Positions 43,671-55,407 of a stretch of DNA of 64,000 nt are shown piece by piece. The DNA is from Xenopus tropicalis. Lineage: Eukaryota > Chordata > Amphibia > Anura > Pipidae. The notes beneath the pieces were generated by a model, which saw only the letters and a program-made list of their open reading frames with translations, ran no database searches and was not told where the DNA came from. Location of the stretch: contig NC_030677.2 of NCBI RefSeq assembly GCF_000004195.4, positions 44,765,142-44,829,141 of the forward strand. The letters are read 5' to 3'. The first letter of the stretch is position 1, and each line of letters begins with the position of its first letter. Made by a program: the position numbers and the translations under genes.

Positions 43671-44439
43671 AGATAATGAGCAATTTAAACCTTTAGGGGC
43701 CACACAGTTCAGTTCATATGTCCAAAAGGATTCCTTTTGTAGTAAAATCCATGGCCTGTTTTATTAGTATGAATAAATAAAAGTAATGTTTTATTTTTAA
43801 AAAATACCCTAGTGTGCACCCAATTTTTGGACTTCTGGATAATTGGACACATGGAGATAGCACCCAGGTAATTTACATTATGTGTTTGGTGTGCTGAAAA
43901 TCTGTGGATTATATATATATATACAATTGATGACGCTTTCAGAATTACTGTTGCGACCGGCCCTGGACCTTGTGTGCCCTGCCTTGCTATGATCATCCAG
44001 GTAGCTCCTTTACAATATGCCTATGGGCTCTTGTTATGCCTTTATGCTTCTGTACTTTTTACCTTGCCTCTTTCTTTATGTAATACGACCCAGCGCTGAA
44101 TGGATCTCAGAACTAGTTACTTGTAGCCATTATCAGTTACTTTTGTTCCGTGTCTGCCTTTCACTCCCTTGTTTTTTGCAACACTTTATGTTTATGTACT
44201 GTAGCTACAATCAGCTACTTTTGTTACTTGTCTGCCCTTCACTCCTTTGTTTTTTGTAACAGTTTATTCTCTTCCCCTACGTGGTGTTTTTATTGCACAG
44301 TTTGCTCTATTTAACTTTGATCTGTTCCCTACATGCTTCAGAATTTGTTTACTCTCGTCACTGTGGTTACCTGCACTAGGTTTTGGCGCCCTTTTTCTTG
44401 GAGGGGTATATCTAGGGGGGTGGGTGTGTTTGATCTTTT

Positions 44440-44520
44440 GGTTTGTCCCTGAGGAAGAGTACAGTCAGTTCTCGAAACGTTGGATTTTTTTCAATAAATT
44501 TTTTCACTTCATTGCCAAGT
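44440..44520 (+). mobile_element. Penelope-type 3' end with intact hammerhead core boxes
   Basis: CTGAGGA at 44449-44455 fits CTGANGA exactly. CGAAACGTTGG follows at 44473-44483, then TTTTTTTCAATAAATTTTTTC, like the 3' ends of Penelope-derived repeats. Stem II is weak (GAG against CTC). A (TA)n run follows at 44545-44585. Confidence 0.45.
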
Positions 44521-44542
44521 CCTTGTGTGTGCGGCTCTCTGT

Positions 44543-44590
<48 letters not shown>

Positions 44591-44598
44591 AACATCTA

Positions 44599-44769
44599 TG
44601 GCCAGCACACCCTTCAATGTTTCATCAAAAAAAAATTTATTGTAGATATATTGTTAAAACCAACGTTTCGGTCCTTGTTAGGACCTTTCTCAAGGACCGA
44701 AACGTTGGTTTTAACAGTATATCTACAATAAAAAATTTTTTGATGAAACATTGAAGGGTGTGCTGGCCA
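44599..44769. mobile_element. Palindromic Penelope-derived hairpin
   Basis: Arms of about 80 bases begin TGGCCAGCACACCCTTCAATG and end with the inverse, with a 13-base centre at 44678-44690. Each arm carries CAACGTTTCGGTCC or its complement. The two halves look like one element in head-to-head inverted duplication. Confidence 0.7.
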
Positions 44770-45019
44770 CAGATGATTATTTTCTATGCATACATAATTT
44801 TGGCTATGCACCCCGCAGAATATTGAGCCTTGGAGTGCGGACACCATTTGGATTGATATATATATACAAACACAAAACGGATAGGCACTCACGAATAAGG
44901 AGAGATCCATCGCCTGGGTGCAGTCCCAAAAGAAGTAGAGGTATTCGTAGAGAGCAGGACCGCTTCACACAGGACTTATAAACATAAAGGTTATTTATTA
45001 AAGGCAAAATAACAAAGAC

Positions 45020-45053
45020 TGACATTTCGGCTGGAATACCAGCCTTTCTCAAA
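45020..45053 (-). mobile_element. Penelope-type hammerhead-like fragment
   Basis: The minus strand reads TTGAGAAAGGCTGG, loop TATT, CCAGCCGAAATGTC. Stem II is perfect; the two core boxes are each altered. Confidence 0.4.
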
Positions 45054-46560
45054 GTTACAAACAGCGTTGTGAGACAAGCCTAAATACAAACTGTGGCGGG
45101 AACTTACACTAGTGACGTGAGGATGTGACGTCAGTGTTCCTAAAAAACCCACACGAAAGTTGTCTTTACTAACAAAAAATTTTTGTGTAAATTGTGCGAC
45201 CAAAAACCCACAATATAAGAGAAAATGAAACAGAGTACAATAACACATAAGAATAAAAAATTGTAAAATCATCCCTCGCTAGCTATCAGTATATTTATAT
45301 ATATATATATATATAAAGTCTGTGGTTTCAGTACCACTAAGGGGCAGATCAAATCACGAATTCGAATCCCGAATATGGGAAAAATTCGGATTGGATACGA
45401 AAATTTCTTAAGATCGCAAATATCATGAAAATATCAGCAGCCTCCTGTGATATAGGTCAACTCGCCAACTTGCCATACACGCACCGAATATCGTACAAAA
45501 TGAGGTTTCATACTATATTATCGGTGCGTGTATGGCCAGCTTAACACTAGAGGGAACTAGGCAAATGCCTAGAACACCAAATGGGTAATCCAGCCCTGGT
45601 TGATTTAGTTCCAGTGCTTTACCTTCCTTATCTCAGTTTCACTGTTACTGGCTGCTGTTATGGGCTGGCCCCACAACATTTATTGTGTTGCAAAATCCAG
45701 CAACCAAGTGTTTATATTTGGGCAATGGTGTTTCCTAATATCTTTGTAAATCCATAATCTAATGATTAAAAGGCTTGAGTGTGCCCGTACCCTCAGCACT
45801 GCACAGACAGAAGGATGGACATTGGACTGATTGTGTAACTAGAGCATAATGGAAATACACTTTTGAGTTTGATACTAGATAGTATCCTGGGCGGCCCCGC
45901 CCCAATGCAAGAGCATATATATCGGTGCAGAGTCAGAGACGGAAACTGTTCACCAGTAAGCAGAGATCAGGACAAACCACTTCAGAGGTATGTGGGGGAA
46001 AAGGCTGTTTCTTGTCCCAGGACAATGAAAGAATATATATATATATATATATGTATCTTCGAATAGTATGGATTTAAAGGCACTTTTATTCATTACTTAC
46101 AAATTTCTCCAGAAGTTCTGCTTTTGTGCTGGGAAACTAGTCAAGAAAAAACTTATCTTGTCTGATCCCACCATTTAGTTACATTTTTACAGTTTCTGGG
46201 TCCCCAACAGTAGAGGGACCTAGGAAAATGCCTAGGACACCTAATAGGTAATTTAGTTCCTGTACCTTTTCTCAGCCTCACTGTTACTGTCACTCACTGA
46301 ATAGTGAGAGCAAGTTAGTTTTATTATAGCACTTTCTAGGGAAGTGAGATAGTCTTTAGATAGAAAGAGCAACTTTCTGGCTCCAACCAGGAGAGATTAG
46401 CTGGGAGTGTTCTCCTTAACAGGCTCTGCTGCCTTAGTGAAGGACTGCCGGCATGGACAAGGGTATCAGGCATAGTCTCCTCCCTGATCCATGTCTGCCA
46501 TGAAGGTAGAAACCCTAACAAATCTACATAACCCAGCTGGTTCTCCTAAGTTATTGCTGC
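45054..46560. other. Intergenic stretch with short repeats
   Basis: Two related copies of a repeat (45543-45655 and 46207-46300) share 'tagaggga-cta', 'aaatgcctag-acacc' and 'ctcactgttactg'. (TA)n runs occur at 45296-45314 and 46033-46051. A fragment with CGGTGCGTGTATGGCCAGC ends near 45540. No gene is seen. Confidence 0.4.
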
Positions 46561-46567
46561 ATCTTGC

Positions 46568-47111
46568 ATATCTGAGAAAGTGCAGAGACGTGCAACTAAA
46601 CTGGTTAAGGGGATGGAAGATTTAAGCTATGAGGTGAGACTGTCGAGGTTGGGGTTGTTTTCTCTGGAAAAGAGGCGCTTGCGAGGTGACATGATTACTC
46701 TGTACAAGTACATTAGAGGGGATTATAGGCAGATGGGGGATGTTCTTTTTTCCCATAAAAACAATCAACGCACCAGAGGTCACCCCTTTAGATTAGAGGA
46801 ACAGAGCTTCCATTTGAAGCAGCGTAGGTGGTTTTTCACGGTGAGGGCAGTGAGGTTGGGGAATGCCCTTCCTAGAGATGTGGTAATGGCAGATTCTGTT
46901 AATGCCTTTAAGAGGGGCCTGGATGAGTTCTTGATCAATCAGAATATCCAAGGCTACTGTGATACTAATATCTACAGTTAGTACTAGTGGTTGTATTTAT
47001 AGTGAGTGTATAGATTGGTAGGTGTGGGTTGGGTGTGCTGGGTTTACTTGGATGGGTTGAACTTGATGGACACTGGTCTTTTTTCAACCCTATGTAACTA
47101 TGTAACTATGT
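46568..47111 (+). mobile_element. CR1/L2-type LINE, 3' end
   Basis: The open frame at 46580-46981 reads QRRATKLVKGMEDLSYEVRL, then RLGLFSLEKRRLRGDMITLY and a C-terminal NALPRDVV. This is typical of the region after reverse transcriptase in CR1/L2-like LINEs. The 3' part ends in a short ATGTAACT repeat (47086-47111), a LINE-like tail. The 5' part is missing, so it is a truncated insertion. It ends 164 bases before the caspase start exon. Confidence 0.75.
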
Positions 47112-47274
47112 ATCTGCATACCTGCCATTCCATCCGCACTTGTGAGTACCCCCATTCGCAGGTTGATCAGGAAGACTCGACATTGGTACCAATATACAGG
47201 CAGAAAAGCTGCCAAAATGGTCTAATGTAGAACATATTGGTTATTAAAATAACACTTTCTTGTTTTCTTTTTAG

Positions 47275-47309
47275 AACTTAATTCTGAACATTAGAGCAAG
47301 ACTGAAAGA
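47275..47309 (+). other. Caspase gene 5'UTR segment
   Basis: An acceptor with a pyrimidine tract (CTTGTTTTCTTTTTAG) ends at 47274. The 35 bases to the ATG contain no earlier ATG. At least one non-coding exon must lie upstream. Confidence 0.6.
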
Positions 47310-50300
47310 ATGGCTGAGGCAGATGCACCCGATGCCTCTGGGTTCACTAGAAAAATGCCAGATAAGTAAATATCACCTTCCTTAGACGAGTAGTGCCAGA
47401 GGTCCTAATGCACTTTGGATAGAGCAGGAAGCTACTTGGCATTTTCCTTTCACAAATCCTCAAGATTGTGTCTTTGTTGCTAATCTAGTAGTTACATGAC
47501 CCTGTGTTTGTATTTTACTATAGCCCTGATAATAAGGGCCCACCAACCACTAGCTAGCCATGAAACATTTTCTTCTTGAGGATGAAAAACAAACTTGTGT
47601 CCCTATGTTTGAGACTGATTGTTCAAGTGTTAATGCTAAATACTGGCAGTAGCCACTGGCAATTTTGCCACAGAACACTGCATCATGGGTAAAAACATGG
47701 TGATTTGCATGTGTTTTTGCCGTTTTGTCAGCAGCTAACCCTACATTGACTGGCTCTGTAGATGCTGGCTCCCCCTAACTTACCCCTGTCAGAGTGCAGC
47801 AAGGTGAGGGGAGGTGCCATCGCCTCAGTAGCACAGGGTGCATAATCAGCCCTGTACTAGTAGCAAAGTTTCCATGTGGGCACCCAGGCCTCCACAGTTT
47901 GCTTTCAGTGCTCAGGAATAAGGGAGATATCACTCCCAGGTACCGTATATACTCGAGTATAAGCCGATCCGAATATAAGCCGAGGTACCTAATTTTACCT
48001 AAGAAAACTGGAAAAACTTATTGACTCGAGTATAAGCCGAGGGAAATGCAGCCGCTACTGCAAGTTGAAGTGATATCACCCCCCTTCCAGCAGCCAATTA
48101 GCAGAACAATGTGAAAGCATCAAGATAGCAGCTCCCAGTAGGTATCAGAATAGCACGCAATAGTAAGAAATCCAAGTGTGGCTTGGGAGTAGGAGAAACA
48201 ATAGGTTATCTGAAAGCAGTTCTAATGTGTAGCGCTGGCTCCTTCTGAAAGCTCAGACTCAGGCACACTTTACTGCTGCGCTGCAAGTTGAAGTGATATC
48301 CCCCTCACCCCCAGCAGCCAATCAGCAGAACAATGGGAAGGGAGCAAGATAGCAAGATAGGGAATCATTTAAGCATGAAATAAACCCAATAGGGCTGTTC
48401 TGCCCCCAATAAGGGGTAATTATATCTTAGTTGGGATCAAGTACAGGTACTGTTCATTATGACTTTTTGTTTAAATTTTGAATTATTTGAATAAAATGGA
48501 ATCTATGGGAAATGTCCTTTCTGTAATTCGGAACTTTCTGGATAAAGGGTTTCCAGATAAAGCATCCAATACCTCTATTGATTAGTGACATTTGATTTTA
48601 AAGGACAAGGAAGTCTCCAGTCACTGGGAGGTTGTGATATGCAATATAGGTTCCAAGTTTGGAATTTAGAAATTTTGGAATTTGGAATATGTCATTTCTT
48701 AAATAATTTTTCTTTTTTTCACCATTAGTCCTATTGTTCCATTTCGCCTATGGATGGGTATGTAGGGCACAATTGCCTCTGCGTGCAGCTACTGTTCTGT
48801 GGGGCTCCATTGAAAGTGGGAACCACGGTGTTTGCACAGGATTGGATTACACCCCACTTTATGGCCCCTTTGTTGGCAATATAGGGGGGGCATACAAGGA
48901 AATCCTTATGTGAAAGTGCCTGCACCCCTCCTAAAATATCTGCCTCTTGCTCTGCGCTGTTGGGCCGGAGGCGCCGTTAGTTTGGAGCAGCTCCATACAC
49001 TATGCAGATATTTGTAGTCTCTCAGGGATAAATTGCTGTTGGTATCTGAGGTGCAATGAGAGATTGTGCTGCTGAGGCGCAAGGGGAGAGCTCAGCGAAT
49101 ACCCAAATATAAGAATGAAATGGCACAAAGCGGCGCTGGAACTGGCAGTTTCGCTAACACTACCGATCGGTGCCCTGTTGATGCTCATACCTGTGAGGAG
49201 AAGCCGAAGCTCGATGCCGCGCGTACAATGGCGTGCGTCCTGTGAGGATGAAGCCGATGCAGCCGATGCGCGATGGGGCGTGTACGATGGCGTGCACACG
49301 CGCGTCAGCACGCATGTAGGTCATCCGCGGGGGGGGGGGTTGCGCACGCAACAATCGCATTTCACAGCGAATCCATATACCGTATATATGTGAATATAAG
49401 CGCAAGTATAAGCGCAGGTTCACTTTTTAAGCACATTTTTAGTGCAGAAAAACTCGACTTATACTTGAGTATATAAATATATTTATATATATATATATAT
49501 CTAAAAAACCAGATCCTTCTCCATTAAGGATTCTCCCAACAAACTACCATTTAGTGTATAACTTGCATTTATATTATTTCTACCAAACTGCATAACTTTA
49601 CACTTTCAACATTGAAAGCAAAGGACCAAGGACTGACCCCTGCAGTACTCCACTAACAACACTGGTCCAATATTCCATTTACCACCACTCTGTAATCTAT
49701 CCTTCAGTTCTCTATCCCAGTACAAATAATATGTTCCTGGCCAATATCACTCAATTTTATCATTAACTTTTTGTGCAGTACTGTATCAAAGTCCAAGTGG
49801 ATAACATCCACAGCGCTGAGGTTCCTGCTCACCTCCTCATAAAAGTCAATTAAAATATTCTGGCAAGATCTGTTACGTATAAAACCATGCTGGCACAAAC
49901 TCATAGTATAATGATTTGCAATTTATTCCAGTATCCTATCCCTTATTACCCCTTTCAAAAGCTTTCCTACTACAGGTATGGAATCCCTTATCCAGAACCT
50001 GTTATCCAGAAAGTTCCAAATTACGGGAAGGCCATCTCCCATAGACTCCATTATAAGCAAATAATTCTAATTTTTAAAATTGATTCCCTTTTTCTCTGTA
50101 ATAATAAAACAGTACCTGTACTTGATCCCAACTAAGATATAATTACCCCTTATTGGAGGCAAAATAAGCCTATTGGGTTCATTCAATACGTAAATGATTT
50201 TTAACAGACTTAAGTTATGAAGATCCAAATTACAGAAAGATCTCTTATCCAGAAAACCTCAGGTCCCAAGCATTCTGGATAACAGGTCCCATACCTGTAC

Positions 50301-51705
50301 TGATGTCAGACTATCAGGCCTATAGTTTTCAGCTTCAGAATGGCATCCCTTTTTGAATAACGGCACCACATTAGCAATTCCTCTCTTGCGACATGCCAGG
50401 CCTCAATGAATCATGAAATAAAGAGGTTTGGCAATCACAGAGTTAAGCTTGTTTAATACCCCAGGATAAATATCATCTCCTTTACCTTTACATGTTCAAG
50501 TCTCTACTGCGTGAGCTGTAGAATAACAGTTTGGCTTTTAATCATCTGTAAGATATGATTTTTCACATATTTAGAACAGTTTTGAAGAGGTGTTAAAATA
50601 TGGAAACTTCTGAGCTGCATTATAACATGACAGAATGAGGCGTAAAAGGACCTTTGTTACTGTACTGTGTGGAGTGACCCGCAAAATCAAAAACAGGTCG
50701 CAGGCAGGTGCGGGGGTGCGAGAGAGGGGGCGGGAGAGGAGGGACTGTTTGCATCGGGCCCCCTTGGAAGATTTGTTTGCAGGAGGGCCCAGCACGACCA
50801 AGTTACACCACTGGTCACAGCTACTAAACACCAGAAAATACCCTGCCGTAGACAATACTGAGAATTGCTAAACACACACACAGAAAATTATCAGTAAATT
50901 ATCAGCATTGTCTATTTTTATAGCATTGACGAGTAGCTGCTACTAGTAGCTCTGTGTGTCATCACCCTAACTTTATTACGATTATCAGACAAGATAATAT
51001 AACAGATGGAGAACGTGCACCAGATGGAGCAAGATGGAATTGACAACCCTTAGCCACCATCAAAATGTATCCATATTTGTTGTCAAACAATAGTTTGTTA
51101 TTGTTGTTTGTTTCCAACCATGAGGCCCATATTTCATTTGGGTTGTGTCCCTCTAATTAGTGGGATTGTCTTGTTAACCATTTCTCTCCATGAGGGTCAT
51201 GCCATCAAGCAAATTCTAGAGCAATTCTAAGGGGGTCTGAAATTTCCTTGTGGTCATCTGTTGGAATACAGGATCCGGGCTACAGACCAGTTTGTTGTTT
51301 TTATCTCCTTGTTCAGAGAAGCACCTATTTGAAAAGAATGAATTATTAAGCATACATCTTGATTTAGTGATTTTATAAATCACTAAATAAATAGATCAAG
51401 CCTTTGGAGAAACATACCAGAAAACCGAAATCTTTTCAGCAGCTCAAAGTGATGCATGTTCTGTATTTTCACACAGGATGAATGTTACACCTGCAAAACC
51501 AGACAACTCAATGGTGTATAAAATGAATTATAAACAAAAAAGTATTTGCTTGATTCTGTGCATGGAGAAGTTTGATAATGATCCCAAAGGTAAGTTTACT
51601 TTCAGTTATTGTTTATAATAAAAACTGCATCGTAAAATATACGTGTAAAAGAGAAATATACACCCCTTATTGACATGAACTCAGTCAGTTGGTATAAAAG
51701 GTTTC

Positions 51706-51742
<37 letters not shown>

Positions 51743-54700
51743 CCTGATTCCACAGATTGAGAGGAAACTAGGTTAGTTGTATAAACCAGTGCTGTCCAAC
51801 TTCTGTTGTACCGAGGGCCGGAATCTTTCCGACCTACGTGGTGGAGGGCCGATAATGGAAGCCAGTTTTGACCACTCCCCCTTTTGAAACCACACCCACT
51901 TGTAACCACACCCATGTTATCACATGATCATACCCATATTAATGGTTGTAGTACAGCAAAAACCTGCCATACTCTGCCTGCCCTACCCTGCCTGTGTGCC
52001 ATACTCTGCCTTCCCTACCATGCCTGTGTGTGCCATACTCTGCCTGCCCTACCCTGCCTGCGTGCCATACTTTCACTGTGTGTGCCATTCTTGGCTGGTT
52101 TGTGCCATACTTGGCCTGTGTGTGCCATACTCTGCCTGCCCTACCCTGCCTGTGTGTGCCATACTCTGCCTTCCCTACCCTGCCTGTGTGTGCCATACTC
52201 TGCCTGCCCTACCCTGCCTGTGTGCCATACTTTCACTGTGTGTGCCATTCTTGGCTGGTTTGTGCCAAACTTGGCCTGTGTGTGCCATACTCTGCCTGCC
52301 CTACTCTGCCTGTGTGTGCCATACTCTGCCTTCCCTACCCTGCCTGTGTGTGCCATACTCTGCTTGCCCTATGCTGTGTGCACACACAGGCAGCCTACAG
52401 TGACACAATGCTGGCACTGCTCCTACAGTCTGCACAATAACTATATATTAAAAAACTTTTTAATTGCAGTACCACCTCAGTATATGTTCTTTTTGTAGTA
52501 TGCAGGGATTATTTGTGGGTTTCTACTGCTCCTGAGGTGTGAACAGGGGAACAATGGGGGTGATTACAGCCTGAGCCTGAGGTGTGAACACTGCAGGGGG
52601 TGAACAATGCAGAGATTAAAAGGTGTGAACAACACAGGGAATTACATATTTAAACAATACAGCCTGATTACAGCCTGAATCTGAGGTGAGAACCATGCAG
52701 GGGGGGACAGTTAATCACAGTACTGATACCATTTAAAGCTTACACAAGAGTAAGCCATCAAAGCAGCCAGACAGGTGGGGGGCCACACAGAGGGGGGTCG
52801 CGGGCCGCATGCGGCCCGCGGGCCGCCAGTTGGACAGCACTGGTATAAACCATTTCCCAAAGGCACTTAGAGCGACAGTGTAACACAGCCCCATTCATAC
52901 CTTGTTCCACTGTGAAGTGATGGATTATGGGACTGAAATCCCTCTGCTTTCCAAGTCAGCATTTATTTACACACTAAGGGGGGATTTCATAAAAGTGGGG
53001 ATATTGACACAAAATAAAAGTGGATTTTATTTTTTTCAGGACAAGCTCTGATTTTTAATTAAAAGGTCTAAATGCCAAAAATAAAGAAATTTCTATTTTG
53101 CATAATATACCTATATATATATATATATCTATATCAAAAAGTGTGTTACTTTATATGTGGAAATACAACTGATTTTGAAATCTGCATGTTTCATGAATGT
53201 GCCAAAACCAAATATGTATAGTTTTATGGATATTTCTGCCTGGTATGTGTCAAAAACTCAATACACTACTAACATTTTTAAAACGACACCACAGAGATCA
53301 GCATAATGTACTCTAGATTCCAAGGCCAAAAATCCTCTAACAGTAGGTTCACCCCAGGAAAGTACATATAAGGGAACCCAAAATGGGTAAATATAGCTTT
53401 CTACTCCAAACTACATTGGGGGTCTCTAAATGCCAGCATGGTTTTAAACTAGGAACATGGTGTCGAACTGGTGTACTTGGGGGCTCATGGGAAGAAGTGA
53501 ATCAAGTGCCCACTGGTGAAAAGGGGCCCACCAGGTTTTTTTGGGTGCCCAGTTGGGCCAGTCCCACCTTGAATCGTTACTTTTGCCTCATACATTAAGC
53601 TAAAACTAGCATAATAATGCAAATATGAGGTAACATTTTTTATATATGTAAAAATTACACTTTTTGTTTAATCAACTTTTATGAAAGTGTTAATGAGGCT
53701 TTTTGCACCTATTGTTCTAGGGTTAAACAGAATCTTGTCCCCTGACAATAGACTGCTATTCCCCATTAATATGCTAATGACCCCCCAAAGGTGCTCCTAC
53801 AAGAGGTGTGAATTGAAGACTCAGTAGAACACCAGTTTTAGCACCAATTTTACTCCTAAAAAGAGCTGTCTCCACTTTTTTGTTTTCCCCCCTAAAAGTC
53901 ATTTGGGTGATGTTAAGAACAATTGCTTCAGAATAACCTTGCAGTATGTTTAGGGACTATGTATTAACAAAGAGCCAACATATTCTGTAGCGCTGTACAA
54001 TAGATAGGCATTCATCTAAGAAAGAGAACATGTTAAGCTGTGTTTTGTAATTTACAGGAAAGCGCTCCCGAAACAGCAACGATGATAAGATCTTCCTTAA
54101 TAATATCTTTGTAAAGATGGGATTTGAGGTGCGACTTGAGGAAAATAAAACTGCTGATGAGATTGAGAGTCTGTTAAACGACAGTAAGTTTATTTCTCCC
54201 TCCTCTGCACACAATGTTATTGCACACACATTCATAGCCAGGCCTAACAGCAGTACCCTGCATTCTCCATCTAACACTTTAGGGGGGGGGGGGTGCTAAA
54301 GTGGGGTACATGAGGGCAAAATCACAACTTTTTTTGTGCCTTGCTGGATTCTGTAGCCCATGTATAATAAGGCAAGTGCTGCATTAACCCATAGTGGGAT
54401 GGCCGAGATGCTGGTGGTTTTGAAGTCTAATCTGCTATAAAAGTGAAGTTACAACATAGCATTCTCCTGTACATCCTGAGATGTTATTTTTATGGGAATG
54501 GAAGTAACATTTTTAAATTAAACCCTCAAAACAAATGTATGTAAAATTGCCCAGAGTGCTCTTCTGAGAACTTTCAGAATTTAAATGTTATTTTCTAGTT
54601 TTTAAGATATTGAAAATTATTACACTGTTTATATAATAAATATCTACAAAAATACTCTAAAAATGCTTAGTGGCAACATACACCTGATTTATGTCAAAAC

Positions 54701-55371
54701 AAACACATTTGCATCCCTTTTGAGAGTGGCTGGAATTATACTGGTATCACGAGGGAAAACACTGCCTTATGGGCAGTCTCAAATTCCACACTGCACATTT
54801 TTGTAAATGACCCCTAAAATCCAGTGAGGTCAAATTGAACCCTTCCAATGATAGGCTCTCTTGGATTCTGGAAGGTGGCCTATGGATCTTTGATAAAACT
54901 TTGATCAGATGTTGTTTGTGTCAATCAGAATAATAGAAAAACTAAAATACTCCAGCCTGTGTGCATGTGTATACTATCTGTGGGGCACTCATGGTAATTA
55001 TTTGTAGTCCCTGTTATGGCCACTGCTCCATGCCCCTTCTGAAACATAGGTGCAAAAAAAGAAAAAAAAAGAAATATATATATATATATATATAAAAAAA
55101 AGAAACCACTGGCACTCACGTTTAAAGCTCAAAAACTGCCTGGGTGCAGCATCCAAAAACAGGAAAAAAAATTGAGAATAAAGAAGCCGCTCTCACAGGA
55201 CTTATATAAAAAATGAAAATTTCTTTAATGTGATGGTGGACTGACGTTTCGGCTGAACACCTCAGCCTTTCACCTTGAGAAAGGCTGAGGTGTTCAGCCG
55301 AAACGTCAGTCCACCATCACATTAAAGAAATTTTCATTTTTTATATAAGTCCTGTGAGAGGGGCTTCTTTA

Positions 55372-55407
<36 letters not shown>

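Noticed and set aside
46580..46981. 133-codon frame as a host gene
   Set aside because: The sequence matches the post-RT region of CR1/L2-type LINEs and is followed by a LINE-like 3' tail.
49115..49423. CpG-rich open frames on both strands
   Set aside because: They lie inside a repeat with internal GCGATGGGGCGTG duplications. No homology or splice support.
51884..52498. Cys/Pro/Leu-rich open frames of up to 204 codons (and similar at 57577-58025)
   Set aside because: They are read through the hAT element's minisatellite in several phases. No domain, and repetition explains them.
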